DNA of 55,412 nt from an uncultured Clostridium sp. (GCA_945871955.1 CAMBXR010000010.1:1-55412); one strand, 5' to 3'. Counted from the first letter of the stretch, positions 17,444-26,570 are shown. Numbers and translations: made by a program. The notes: generated by a model not told the origin, from the letters alone.

Positions 17444-17494
17444 ATATTATAAAAAACTTTTATTTTACTAAAAATATATTAATGGATAAATTGT

Positions 17495-17523
17495 TTTAAA
17501 TTTGTTGTTACTTAGTGTATAAT
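17495..17523 (+). promoter_or_regulatory. Promoter of the DUF4375 gene
   Basis: TTTAAA (17495-17500), 17-bp spacer, perfect TATAAT (17518-17523), about 118 bp upstream of the TTG start. Confidence 0.5.
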
Positions 17524-17640
17524 TAGTACAATACTAAAGCAACAATACTATAAAATTATAATTATTAAATAGGAATTTGTGATTATATTATTTATATAAT
17601 CTAAGGTGAAAGGTTCAAGTATTGTAAGGAGGGGAGAAAA

Positions 17641-18564
17641 TTGGATTTAAGCTATTATGATATATTTAATACATATGAAAAAACAAAGGATGATAATTGG
17701 TTATTAGAACAATTGATGAATGTACTAAAAAGATTTTATGCAGGTGAGTATAAAAATAGTGATGAAGAAATATTTGAAGGAGTGTTGTTTTGTGAAATAG
17801 GAGATGTTTTAGGTAGAATGGGAAATTTAGAAGAATGTAATAAGTATATGAATAAAGCCCAACACTTTGTAAATAAACAACCAGTTGATCAAATGACAAT
17901 ATATCTAAGAAAGGCACAGTTTTTTATAGAAAGTGGACATATAGAAAAAGGGTGTGAGTTTTTAATAAAAGTCTCTAAGTGGTCTGATAATTATGAAGAA
18001 GGTTTAGAGTGGCGAAATCTTACTGATGTTTGGGAAAAATACAGATACTTAGTTAAAGAACAGATAGAACCTTCATACAATTCTACTTATAAAACTTCCA
18101 TGAAAATAGAAGATATATTAAAAACAAAAGACAAAAATGAGTTAGTAGGAAATTTAAGTATTCACATAAATGAACTTTGTGGATTTGGTGAGGATATGAC
18201 AGGCATAAATCAATATGAAAGAATAGTATATGATGTTTGCAATTTAGATGAAGAAGTACATAGTGGTGGATTTTATTCATATTTCTACAGTTCCAATGAT
18301 TATATTAAAAGATATAAACAATTAAAAAAAGCACTTAATACTATAGGAGCTAGAAAAACTATTAATTTGTTAGAACAAATTGAAAAGCGATTTCCAAAAG
18401 GAAGAATGCCTATTAAGTTGGAATACCGCCAAAGGATATTAGATGAAATGGAAGAAAATGAAATTGATTTTGATGACTTTGATGAGATTTTTTGTGAGTA
18501 TGAAGAAAATATCACTGAATTAGCCTATGACTATATTCTAAAAAATAAAAATAGGTTCACATAG
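17641..18564 (+). CDS. DUF4375 (DMP19-like) protein with TPR-like N-terminus
   Basis: 307 residues, TTG start with an AAGGAGGGGAG ribosome binding site. The C-terminal half (about 170-307) matches DUF4375: NQYERIVYDVCNLDEEVHSG, GFYSYFYSS, ALNTIGARKTINLLEQ. The N-terminal 140 residues look like helical TPR-type pairs (EIGDVLGRMGNLEECNKYMNKA). DUF4375/DMP19 proteins have been linked to DNA mimicry in one Neisseria case, but for this protein no function can be assigned. Stand-alone gene with its own promoter and terminator. Confidence 0.8.
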   Translation: MDLSYYDIFNTYEKTKDDNWLLEQLMNVLKRFYAGEYKNSDEEIFEGVLFCEIGDVLGRMGNLEECNKYMNKAQHFVNKQPVDQMTIYLRKAQFFIESGHIEKGCEFLIKVSKWSDNYEEGLEWRNLTDVWEKYRYLVKEQIEPSYNSTYKTSMKIEDILKTKDKNELVGNLSIHINELCGFGEDMTGINQYERIVYDVCNLDEEVHSGGFYSYFYSSNDYIKRYKQLKKALNTIGARKTINLLEQIEKRFPKGRMPIKLEYRQRILDEMEENEIDFDDFDEIFCEYEENITELAYDYILKNKNRFT

Positions 18565-18611
18565 TAAATAAAAGATTAAATTTCAAAGAGAAAAAAGGTT
18601 TTGCCAATAGG

Positions 18612-18660
18612 GAAAAAAGTACTTATCTTTACGGGATAAAGTGCTTTTTTCTTATTTTTT
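18612..18660 (+). terminator. Terminator after the DUF4375 gene
   Basis: AAAAAAGTACTTATC pairs with GATAAAGTGCTTTTTT with one bulge, ending in a T-rich tail. Confidence 0.8.
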
Positions 18661-18724
18661 GTCAGTTTTTTATGATAAACTTCGTATTAAATAATGTAAA
18701 AGCTTTTTCAAGGGGGGAGACAGA

Positions 18725-19243
18725 TTGAAAGATAGAACGATAATTAAATATATAAAAAAATGCAATGAAAAGGGCATAGAGATGTTGATAGATAATTATA
18801 ATGGATTGTTGACATCTGTAATTAAAACACATCTAAATCCGATTTTAGATTATGAGGAAGAGTGTTTAGCCGATGTACTTTTTCTAATATGGGAAAATAT
18901 TGAAGGTTTTAATAATAAGGAAAGTTCATTTAAAAATTGGATTTGTGCAATTGCAAAATATAAAGCAATTGACTATAAGAGAAAATACATATCTAAAATA
19001 AATGTGGAAATAGATGATGGCATTTATTATATAGATGAAAACTTATGTAGGCTAGAAATACAAGAAGAAATTAATGAAATTTTAGACTTTTTAGGTGATA
19101 AGGATAAGGAACTTTTCACAAGATACTACTTGAATGGAGATAAATTAGAGGAAATAGCTCTAGATAGTAATACAAATGTAACAAATTTACATAGCAGACT
19201 GTCTAGGGGTAGAAAGAAAATTAGAAACAGTATTTTTAAATAG
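18725..19243 (+). CDS. ECF-type RNA polymerase sigma factor
   Basis: 172 residues, TTG start behind AAGGGGGGAGA. Region 2 is at about 20-85 (YEEECLADVLFLIWENIEGF, then FKNWICAIAKYKAIDYKRK) and region 4 is at about 115-170 (DKELFTRYYLNGDKLEEIAL, RLSRGRKKIR). Only these two regions are present, as in ECF factors. The partner gene for the DUF4179 membrane protein begins 12 bp after its stop, the usual sigma/anti-sigma layout. Regulon and signal are not visible from sequence. Confidence 0.9.
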   Translation: MKDRTIIKYIKKCNEKGIEMLIDNYNGLLTSVIKTHLNPILDYEEECLADVLFLIWENIEGFNNKESSFKNWICAIAKYKAIDYKRKYISKINVEIDDGIYYIDENLCRLEIQEEINEILDFLGDKDKELFTRYYLNGDKLEEIALDSNTNVTNLHSRLSRGRKKIRNSIFK

Positions 19244-19255
19244 GAGAGTGAGAGT

Positions 19256-20356
19256 ATGATAGATAAGTTTAGAATTTTTAATAAAGTCAAAATAGATACA
19301 GATAAATACGAAGAAGTGAAAACTAATAACGATGAAGAATTAAAAATAAAAATGAAAGAAAGATTGAATTCATCAAAAAGGGTGAAGGAAAGAAAGAAAA
19401 GAAATTATAAAATAATGGGAAGTATTGCATCTGTAGTAATTATAGTCATGGGGCTTGGAATTGCTAATCCTTCCTTAGCGAATAATCTCATAAAAAGATT
19501 ACCTCAATTTGAAACCATGTTAGATAAAATAAAAGAATACATTGATGATAAAGATGTGGTAAAAAATGATTCCAAGCTTTATGAAGAAAGAGAAGAAGAA
19601 AAAAAGGAATATGAAAAAAGTAAATTAATAGCAACTCCAATCAATGTTTCTAGTAAAAGTGAGGGATTAGAGATTACCATAGATAAAGCTATGTACGATA
19701 AAAAGAAAATATATTTAGATATGACCTTAAAAACAGATGAGTTATTTAAGAAAAGTAAATATATGAAATTAATTAGTGACTCTCCTTATGGTGATAATAT
19801 AAAACAAATGAGCATAAATGATTTGAAACTATTTATAAATGGAGTGGAACCATATACTTATACTTGGGGAGCAGGAATAGTTGACTTTATTGATGAACAT
19901 ACTATTAATTTAAGTTATTTAATAGAGTTAGATCCTGAAAATGATATAGAAGATGCAAATTTTAAGATTGATTTTAGTATGTATAAAGGTAAATGGTCTT
20001 TTGATTTTAATATAAAGTCTATAAATGACAATATAAAAACTATAAAGTTAAATGAAAAAGATGGAGACTACACATTAAAAAAAGTAGATGTATCTACTAC
20101 ATATATTGAACTTGAAATGGAACTTCCTTTTCAGCCATCCTTAGAAAATCCTCATAATAATTTTATAATAGTGAAAGATGATAAAGGAAGAGAACTAAAT
20201 ATGTCTGCAGGTACAGAGGGAAAAAATAAAATATACACTCAAATAAATGAATTGATAGGTATTGGTGAAATTCCAAAGTATATAGATATTTTAGTATGTG
20301 AAAGTTATGAAGAAGAAGCTAATACTTTATCTAGTTTTAAGGTGGATTTAGAGTAG
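19256..20356 (+). CDS. DUF4179-type membrane anti-sigma factor
   Basis: 366 residues: a basic cytoplasmic N-terminus of about 48 residues, one membrane helix (IMGSIASVVIIVMGLGIANP, about 50-69), then a long extracytoplasmic beta-rich domain. The region after the helix (SLANNLIKRLPQFETMLDKI) is typical of DUF4179 proteins found behind clostridial ECF sigma genes. It probably holds the sigma factor at the membrane until a signal arrives. An acidic/lysine coiled segment lies at about 95-125. The sensed signal is unknown. Confidence 0.8.
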   Translation: MIDKFRIFNKVKIDTDKYEEVKTNNDEELKIKMKERLNSSKRVKERKKRNYKIMGSIASVVIIVMGLGIANPSLANNLIKRLPQFETMLDKIKEYIDDKDVVKNDSKLYEEREEEKKEYEKSKLIATPINVSSKSEGLEITIDKAMYDKKKIYLDMTLKTDELFKKSKYMKLISDSPYGDNIKQMSINDLKLFINGVEPYTYTWGAGIVDFIDEHTINLSYLIELDPENDIEDANFKIDFSMYKGKWSFDFNIKSINDNIKTIKLNEKDGDYTLKKVDVSTTYIELEMELPFQPSLENPHNNFIIVKDDKGRELNMSAGTEGKNKIYTQINELIGIGEIPKYIDILVCESYEEEANTLSSFKVDLE

Positions 20357-20444
20357 GTTTTGTAATAAATATACTGCTATCAGGTTTAGAGTTAGGAACT
20401 ATTAGTGTATAATAAAATAAATAAGAAAAGTAGGAAGTGATAGT

Positions 20445-21296
20445 ATGAGAAGAACTTTATTAAACCCTAAGATAGATTTTGTATTTAAGAAGATATTTGG
20501 ATCGGAAGAACATCCAGAAATACTTATATCTTTTTTAAATGCTGTATTAAAACCAATTAAACCTATAGTATCAGTAAATATAAAAAATTCAGACTTAGAA
20601 AAAGACTATATAGAAGATAAGTTTTCTAGACTGGATGTAAAAGCTATAACTAGCAATAATGAGATAATTAATATAGAAATTCAGTTAAAAAATGAGTACA
20701 ACATGATACAAAGAAGTTTGTATTATTGGAGTAAACTATATGAAGAGCAACTAACAGAAGGCGACAGATATGATAAGCTGTGTAGAACTGTTTGCATAAA
20801 TATATTGGATTTTAGATATTTAAAAAATGATAGATTTCATAATGGGTATAGACTAAAAGAAATTGAAACTAACGAAGAATTAACGGATTTAGAAGAAATT
20901 CATTTTATAGAGATACCTAAATTGAAGAAATTTGAAAGGGCAGAAGAGGTAGTAGATTTACTTGAAGGCTGGGTAGAATTTCTAAGGGATCCAGAAAGTG
21001 AAGTCATTAGAAAACTGGAAATGAGTAATAAAGAAATAAGAGAAGCTAAGGATGAGTTATATAGACTTAGCAGGAATTCAAAGGAAAGAGAACTTTACTA
21101 TATGAGGGAAAAGTCCCTAAAGGATGAGATAAGTGCCCTAGCTAATGCAGAAGAAAAAGGAATGCAAAAAGGTTTAGAACAAGGAATGAAAGAAAAAGCC
21201 ATAGAGATAGCAAAATCACTATTAGATATTTTAGATGTAGAAACTATTGCTTTAAAAACAGGATTACCAATAGAAGAAATAGAAAACTTAAAATAA
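20445..21296 (+). CDS. Rpn/PD-(D/E)XK family nuclease-transposase
   Basis: 283 residues. The N-terminus (LLNPKIDFVFKKIFGSEEHP) and the block RLDVKAITSN then IINIEIQLKN mark the Rpn (recombination-promoting nuclease, PDDEXK_2) family; the active site is a D-x(n)-E-x-Q variant. The C-terminus carries the EEKGMQKGLEQGMKEKAIEI repeat-like helix and a short putative DNA-binding end (ALKTGLPIEEIENLK). Such genes occur in many scattered copies in Firmicutes and have been described both as recombination-promoting nucleases and, for RpnA-type proteins, as toxin-antitoxin/defence nucleases. Own ribosome binding site and terminator. Confidence 0.85.
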   Translation: MRRTLLNPKIDFVFKKIFGSEEHPEILISFLNAVLKPIKPIVSVNIKNSDLEKDYIEDKFSRLDVKAITSNNEIINIEIQLKNEYNMIQRSLYYWSKLYEEQLTEGDRYDKLCRTVCINILDFRYLKNDRFHNGYRLKEIETNEELTDLEEIHFIEIPKLKKFERAEEVVDLLEGWVEFLRDPESEVIRKLEMSNKEIREAKDELYRLSRNSKERELYYMREKSLKDEISALANAEEKGMQKGLEQGMKEKAIEIAKSLLDILDVETIALKTGLPIEEIENLK

Positions 21297-21300
21297 ATAA

Positions 21301-21331
21301 GTCAGCAAATACTAGCTGGCTTTTATTTTTT
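21301..21331 (+). terminator. Terminator after the Rpn-family gene
   Basis: GTCAGC / GCTGGC stem with an 8-base loop followed by TTTTATTTTTT. Confidence 0.8.
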
Positions 21332-21427
21332 GAATAAAAATATTATAAATAAAGGAAAGTTTAAAATGCACTAAAATACATATTTATTAAAAAAGGCATA
21401 AATATATGGAAGTGATATAAATCTATG

Positions 21428-21456
21428 TTGAAAATGTAAAAATTTATCAATACAAT
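21428..21456 (+). promoter_or_regulatory. Promoter of the GH3 gene
   Basis: TTGAAA (21428-21433), 17-bp spacer, TACAAT (21451-21456), about 74 bp before the start codon. Confidence 0.5.
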
Positions 21457-21529
21457 TAACTATAAGTGATATTGTCAACCATATAACAGTATTAAATGAA
21501 TTAGAAAAATATAAAATAGGGGGATATAA

Positions 21530-23785
21530 ATGGAAATTAACAAAATTAAGGAATTAGTATCTCAAATGACTCTAGAAGAAAAGGCGTCCCTTACTTCAGG
21601 GGCGGATTTTTGGCATACAGAGTCTATTGAAAGATTGGGGATAAAAAAATCTATGGTATCTGATGGACCTCATGGTCTTAGAAAGCAGGAGGTAAAAGGA
21701 GATCATTTGGGATTAAATGATAGTATAGAAGCTGTATGCTTTCCAGCTGGTTGTGCCTTAGCTGCAAGTTTTAATAAAGACCTTGTAACAAAAATGGGAG
21801 AAGCTTTAGGCAATGAGTGCCAAGCAGAAGGTGTAAGTGTGATTTTAGGACCTGCAGTAAATATAAAACGTTCTCCTCTTTGTGGACGTAACTTTGAATA
21901 TTATTCAGAAGATCCATTAGTTGCATCAGAAATAGCATCAGCTATGATAAAAGGTGTTCAAAGTAAAAATGTGGGAACTAGTATAAAACATTTTCTTGCT
22001 AACAACCAAGAACATAGAAGAATGTCATCATCTTCTGAGGTGGATGAAAGAACTTTAAGAGAAATATACTTAGCAGCCTTTGAAGGTGCTGTAGTAAAAG
22101 AGAAGCCTTGGACAGTAATGTGTTCATATAATAAAATTAACGGAGTATATGCAGCAGAAAATAAAAAATATTTAACTGATGTTCTTAGAAATGAATGGGG
22201 ATTTGATGGTTATGTGGTTAGTGACTGGGGAGCAGTTAATAATAGAGTAAAAGACTTAGAAGCAGGACTTGATTTAGAAATGCCAGGAACTGGTGGAGTA
22301 AACGATAGATTTATAGTAGAAGCAGTGAAAAATGGTTCTTTAGATGAAGAAATATTAAATAATGCTTGTGAAAGAATATTAAATATAGTTTATAGATTTG
22401 AGGAAAATAGAGATTCTAATGCAGTATTTGATAGAGACTTGGACCATGAACTTGCTAGAAAAGTGGCAGAGGAAACTATAGTACTTATGAAAAATGACTC
22501 CATATTACCTCTTGATAAAAATGATAAGATTGCATTCATAGGTAAATTTGCAGCAAAGCCTCGTTATCAAGGAGGAGGAAGCTCTCATATAAACTCTCAT
22601 AAAGTCGTATCAGCTATGGATGAAGTAAAAGGAATGGAAAATATAACTTATGCTCAAGGTTACATAGATGAAAAAGATGAAATAGTAGAAGAGTTAATAA
22701 ATGAAGCAGTAGAAGCAGCTAAAAAATCTAAAATTGCAGTAGTATTTGCAGGATTACCAGATAACTTTGAATCTGAAGGTTATGACCGTACACATATGAA
22801 AATGCCAAATTGTCAAAATGCTTTAATAGATGCAGTATGTAAAGTTCAGCCTAATACTGTAGTAGTTTTACACAATGGTTCTCCAGTGGAAATGCCTTGG
22901 AAAGATAAAGTAAAAGGTATAGTAGAAGCTTATTTAGGAGGACAAGCTATAGGAAGTGCAGTGGTAGATATTTTATTTGGTAAAGTTAATCCAAGTGGTA
23001 AATTACCAGAAACCTTCCCACTAAAATTAGAAGATAATCCTTCTTATTTATATTATTTTGGAGAAGGGGATAAAGTAGAGTATAGAGAAGGTGTATTTGT
23101 AGGTTATCGTTATTATGAAACTAAAAAAATGGATGTATTATTCCCATTTGGACATGGTCTTTCTTATACTAACTTTGAATACTCTAATATTACTATTAGC
23201 GATGATCATATAAAAGATACAGATACTGTAACAGTTACTGTGGATGTAACAAATACTGGAGATGTATTTGGTAAAGAAGTAGTACAATTGTATGTATCTC
23301 CTAAAAATAATAAAATAATTCGTCCAGTAAAAGAACTAAAAGGATTTGAAAAAATTGCTTTAGAACCAGGTGAAACTAAAACAGTAAGCTTTATCCTGAA
23401 TAAACGTTCTTTTGCATATTGGAATATGGAGATACATGATTGGCATGTGGAAAGTGGAAAATACGATATATTAATAGGAAAATCAGTTTCTGATATAGTA
23501 TTATCAAGAGAAATAAGTGTAACTTCAACTGTAAGAATACCTAAAACTTATACATTAGATAGTATATTTGGAGATCTTATGGAAGATGAAAAAGCAATGG
23601 CAGTTTTAAATCCACTATTAGGACAATTTGGTAATTCATTAAATGTGAGTGAAGAAGGTGGAGCAATAAACTCTCAAATGCTGGAATCCATGATTAAAAA
23701 TATGCCTATAAGAGCTTTATTAGGCTTTGTGCCAAATATAGAACTAGAGTACATCTATAATATATTAGATAAAATAAACAATTAA
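21530..23785 (+). CDS. Family 3 beta-glucosidase, cytoplasmic
   Basis: 751 residues, no signal peptide. GH3 N-terminal barrel (about 1-290) with nucleophile D232 in VVSDWGAV; GH3 C-terminal sandwich (about 320-550) with probable acid/base E416 in SEGYDRTHMKMP; fibronectin-III-like domain (about 575-650, VTVDVTNTGDVFGKEVVQLY). About 90 residues after the FnIII domain form an extra tail that I do not recognise. Such enzymes release glucose from beta-glucosides imported or phosphorylated elsewhere. It is monocistronic, with no transporter beside it, so substrate is open. Confidence 0.93.
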   Translation: MEINKIKELVSQMTLEEKASLTSGADFWHTESIERLGIKKSMVSDGPHGLRKQEVKGDHLGLNDSIEAVCFPAGCALAASFNKDLVTKMGEALGNECQAEGVSVILGPAVNIKRSPLCGRNFEYYSEDPLVASEIASAMIKGVQSKNVGTSIKHFLANNQEHRRMSSSSEVDERTLREIYLAAFEGAVVKEKPWTVMCSYNKINGVYAAENKKYLTDVLRNEWGFDGYVVSDWGAVNNRVKDLEAGLDLEMPGTGGVNDRFIVEAVKNGSLDEEILNNACERILNIVYRFEENRDSNAVFDRDLDHELARKVAEETIVLMKNDSILPLDKNDKIAFIGKFAAKPRYQGGGSSHINSHKVVSAMDEVKGMENITYAQGYIDEKDEIVEELINEAVEAAKKSKIAVVFAGLPDNFESEGYDRTHMKMPNCQNALIDAVCKVQPNTVVVLHNGSPVEMPWKDKVKGIVEAYLGGQAIGSAVVDILFGKVNPSGKLPETFPLKLEDNPSYLYYFGEGDKVEYREGVFVGYRYYETKKMDVLFPFGHGLSYTNFEYSNITISDDHIKDTDTVTVTVDVTNTGDVFGKEVVQLYVSPKNNKIIRPVKELKGFEKIALEPGETKTVSFILNKRSFAYWNMEIHDWHVESGKYDILIGKSVSDIVLSREISVTSTVRIPKTYTLDSIFGDLMEDEKAMAVLNPLLGQFGNSLNVSEEGGAINSQMLESMIKNMPIRALLGFVPNIELEYIYNILDKINN

Positions 23786-23808
23786 TACTATAACTTAAAA
23801 AATTTAAT

Positions 23809-23856
23809 AAAAAGCTATGAAATATAGAAGAGTATATCTATAATTCATGGCTTTTT
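23809..23856 (+). terminator. Terminator after the GH3 gene
   Basis: AAAAAGCTATGAA / TTCATGGCTTTTT stem (one G-U pair) around a 22-base loop. Confidence 0.8.
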
Positions 23857-23953
23857 CTATTATAGTAACTTGTAGAAAATTATTATAAGAAGTAGAAACT
23901 TATGTAAATATTCTATATAATTATTCTTATAATCAAATTTGGGGAGAGTATAA

Positions 23954-24877
23954 ATGAATAGTTTTTTAGAAGGAATTAAATTTTTATTAAAATGGGAGTA
24001 TATTTGGGCGGCAATCCTTATAATAATAGGTTTTATCAAAATCTATAAATATAAAGAAGAGAAAGAGAAGTATTTCCTATTAAAAATGATAGGATTTTAT
24101 CTGATGGGATCCTTTAGTTTTAATTTTTATTGGTTTGATGAAATCTATATTTATTTGCCTGTAGGCTTTTTTATCTATTATATATTTATGAAAAATAAAG
24201 AAAGACATAATAAAATAGCAAAGGATAAATGTGCTAAATGGGGATTGATTATTCTATGTATTACTTTTATAAGTAGTGGAATCTACAATTACCTAGAATA
24301 TAGAGACATAAATGTTAGCTCTACTAATAAAATAAAAAATTTGAGCAAAGAATGGAAAGATATAAAAGAAAAATGTAGTATAGGAGATAATATACCTTTA
24401 AATGGTGCTAGAGTTTTATACGACAAAAATGGAAATATTAATGATTTAAATTACTATATAATTGATTATGATAAAAATAAATCTTATCAAGTGAATTTAA
24501 ATAATTCTGAATATAATATTTTAGTAGAAAAATATAATTATAATTTTACAAATAAAGAATTTTTATTTAATGGTATTACAACAGATGATTTTATAGAAGT
24601 GATAGATTATATTTTAGATAATAATTCTTCTAAAGAAAAAGAAATATACTCACATAATATTATTTATCAGGAAAATGAAAGTATGATTTATGATGAGGAA
24701 GATGATTTAAATTTAGAAACATTTGTTATAACTAAAAATAAAGGAAATAAAAAGTATGAAAAAGTAAATCCTAAAGATTTATCTGTATCTAAACCTTTTA
24801 TATCTTATTACGCTGATGGATATAAGGGCTACGATATATTTCAATATATATTTGACTTAGATAATTATAAAAAATAA
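23954..24877 (+). CDS. Membrane protein of unknown function
   Basis: 307 residues. Four hydrophobic helices in the first 120 residues (about 14-30, 42-60, 64-80 and 97-115) are followed by a 190-residue polar domain rich in Asn, Asp, Lys and Tyr. No family recognised. The GGGGAGAG ribosome binding site supports the start. The next gene, also a small membrane protein, begins 32 bp after the stop, so they probably form a two-gene operon. Confidence 0.7.
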   Translation: MNSFLEGIKFLLKWEYIWAAILIIIGFIKIYKYKEEKEKYFLLKMIGFYLMGSFSFNFYWFDEIYIYLPVGFFIYYIFMKNKERHNKIAKDKCAKWGLIILCITFISSGIYNYLEYRDINVSSTNKIKNLSKEWKDIKEKCSIGDNIPLNGARVLYDKNGNINDLNYYIIDYDKNKSYQVNLNNSEYNILVEKYNYNFTNKEFLFNGITTDDFIEVIDYILDNNSSKEKEIYSHNIIYQENESMIYDEEDDLNLETFVITKNKGNKKYEKVNPKDLSVSKPFISYYADGYKGYDIFQYIFDLDNYKK

Positions 24878-24909
24878 GTAAGTATATTTGTTAAATGGGG
24901 GTAATTTAT

Positions 24910-25389
24910 ATGGAAAAAGAAATAATTTATAAAAGGTCTAGAAAAGATATTACAATGTATTTATTACTTTCAATAATAGGATTTCTTGGAAGTATATATG
25001 CTTTTCAAGTAAATTCACTAGTAATAGGTACAATAGGCTTATCTATATTTGGAATATCTACAATATATCTAATATATAGACTAATATGTCCTAATGAAAT
25101 TTTAAGGGTAGATAAAAGTGGCATAAAAACTAAATATACTAGGGGAGAGTATATATCTTGGGATAAAATAGATGAAATTTATATAGATATGGATTCATAT
25201 AAAGACAGACCTGTTGATGTAATTGCCATAAAACTTAAAGCAAATGAGAATGATAAAAAGAATATTAGATTTACAAAACCTAAAGCGAAAGTTAGAGGAG
25301 ACTATAATGTAAATTTACAATATTCCGATGGAAATATTGAAGATGCAGTAAAAGAAATAAGAGAATTCTATAGAAATCATATAAAATAA
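24910..25389 (+). CDS. PH-like/STM3941-type membrane protein
   Basis: 159 residues. Two membrane helices (about 18-36 and 40-60) are followed by a compact domain with LRVDKSGIKTKYTRGEYISWDKIDEIYI, a pattern seen in STM3941-type and other bacterial PH-like proteins. An upstream ATG at 24895 is in frame, but GGGGG before 24910 at 8 bases favours the later start. Cotranscribed with the preceding membrane protein; function unknown. Confidence 0.7.
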   Translation: MEKEIIYKRSRKDITMYLLLSIIGFLGSIYAFQVNSLVIGTIGLSIFGISTIYLIYRLICPNEILRVDKSGIKTKYTRGEYISWDKIDEIYIDMDSYKDRPVDVIAIKLKANENDKKNIRFTKPKAKVRGDYNVNLQYSDGNIEDAVKEIREFYRNHIK

Positions 25390-25401
25390 AATTAAGAAAA
25401 T

Positions 25402-25440
25402 AATAAAGTCTGTATATTTAGGTATACAGACTTTATTATT
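25402..25440. terminator. Bidirectional terminator between convergent genes
   Basis: Perfect 15-bp stem AATAAAGTCTGTATA / TATACAGACTTTATT with a 6-base loop. Confidence 0.88.
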
Positions 25441-25722
25441 TTATCCTAGCTTACCAAATTCTTTTAATAGTCTTGCATATTCATAGCCTTTGCTAGTTAA
25501 AGAGTATTCCACTCTAGGAGGATACTCATAAAAATACTTTTTATTTACTAAATTATTTGTTTCTAGTTCTTTTAAATTTTCCAATAAAACTTTGTTACTA
25601 ATGCCAGAAGTTAGTTTTTGGAGATGTGTAAATTTTTTTCTGCCATCAAATAAGTTATAAATAATTAAAGGTTTATATTTATCAGTAATAAGATTTAAGT
25701 TTTGCATACTTTTATTAGTCAT
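25441..25722 (-). CDS. HxlR-type winged-helix regulator
   Basis: 93 residues, mostly one winged helix: KYKPLIIYNLFDGRKKFTHL, SNKVLLENLKELETNNLV, YPPRVEYSLTSKGYEYARLL. This pattern is HxlR. It lacks the cysteine often seen in redox-sensing HxlR members. Start supported by AAGGATGG. It lies behind a second, longer HxlR-like gene on the same strand but a terminator stands between them, so they are separate transcription units. Confidence 0.88.
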   Translation of the reverse strand: MTNKSMQNLNLITDKYKPLIIYNLFDGRKKFTHLQKLTSGISNKVLLENLKELETNNLVNKKYFYEYPPRVEYSLTSKGYEYARLLKEFGKLG

Positions 25723-25804
25723 TTATTACCATCCTTTTAAACGTATTATGTTTACTATTATTTTTATCTATTATTTATAAATAATACTTACTTTTTAGTA
25801 ATTA

Positions 25805-25842
25805 AAAAAATAATACCAAGTTATTTTAACTTGGTATTATTT
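25805..25842 (-). terminator. Terminator after the cysteine-bearing HxlR-like gene
   Basis: Perfect 15-bp stem AATAATACCAAGTTA / TAACTTGGTATTATT; on the minus strand it is followed by a long T-run. Confidence 0.88.
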
Positions 25843-25881
25843 ACTCATATTTAAATTTAATTTTCATTGAATAAATTACTC

Positions 25882-26199
25882 CTATACAGCTATACTATCT
25901 ACATCTACATATCCACGTAAAGATCTAACACATTCCCATCCTTTAACAGTTAAGAAATATTTAACTTCAGCAGGATAAGTATAAGTTACTCTTCTATAAA
26001 TTAGTCCTATTTCTTCAAGTTGTTGAAGTTTTAAGTTTATTAAATCGTAACTAACACCATCCATAAGTCTCTGCAGATTAAGTAGAGTTTTTCCTCCAGA
26101 TTGTAAATTGCACATTGTTATTGTTTTACATTCACATTTGATTGGATCAAACCCTATAACTTTCTTACAAACCTTACTATCATAATTTTCATTTTTCAA
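25882..26199 (-). CDS. HxlR-like regulator with a cysteine cluster
   Basis: About 105 residues. The C-terminal 75 residues are an HxlR-type winged helix (LQRLMDGVSYDLINLKLQQL, YPAEVKYFLTVKGWECVRSL). The N-terminal 35 residues contain four cysteines, one in VCKK and three in CECKTITMC, which is not usual for the family and could bind metal or sense redox state. Two starts are possible: GTG at 26208, or TTG at 26199, which sits at better distance from AAAGGTGAT. It is transcribed divergently from ilvD. Confidence 0.75.
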   Translation of the reverse strand: MKNENYDSKVCKKVIGFDPIKCECKTITMCNLQSGGKTLLNLQRLMDGVSYDLINLKLQQLEEIGLIYRRVTYTYPAEVKYFLTVKGWECVRSLRGYVDVDSIAV

Positions 26200-26570
26200 A
26201 GTAATCACCTTTCCTTTTTAAATTATTCTTATTTTATTTAACTAAATTAGCAATAAACTTTTTTTATTACTTTATACATATAGTATATACAAAACTAGTT
26301 GGAAAGTCTACTAATTTTCAGAAAATTTTGAAAAATAAAACTTTAACAATTTTAAATTCTTTGTATATTAAATACTAACCTATGATTTATAATATAATCC
26401 TATAAAATTAATATTTAAGATGTATTGCAATTGACATGATAGAAATAAGTGACTAATATATATGTAATACAACTTGGGGTGATAAAATAGGACTTTTAGA
26501 TATTATTATGGCAGATTTTAATGAAAATTATCTGAATATTAGAAATTTGCTGAATTAATAGGGGGATAAA
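26200..26570. other. Divergent promoter region between the HxlR-like gene and ilvD
   Basis: About 370 bp without a firm gene. It contains the ilvD promoter at 26431-26459 and a short frame ending 12 bp before ilvD (MADFNENYLNIRNLLN, 26508-26558) with no ribosome binding site at its ATG. No T-box specifier or antiterminator sequence was recognised. Confidence 0.5.
26431..26459 (+). promoter_or_regulatory. ilvD promoter
   Basis: Perfect TTGACA (26431-26436), 17-bp spacer, TAATAT (26454-26459). TGTATT before and AATACA after it form a short inverted repeat that might be an operator. Confidence 0.65.

Noticed and set aside
26200-26570. T-box or other riboswitch before ilvD
   Set aside because: No T-box sequence, specifier loop or terminator/antiterminator pair can be found in this stretch.
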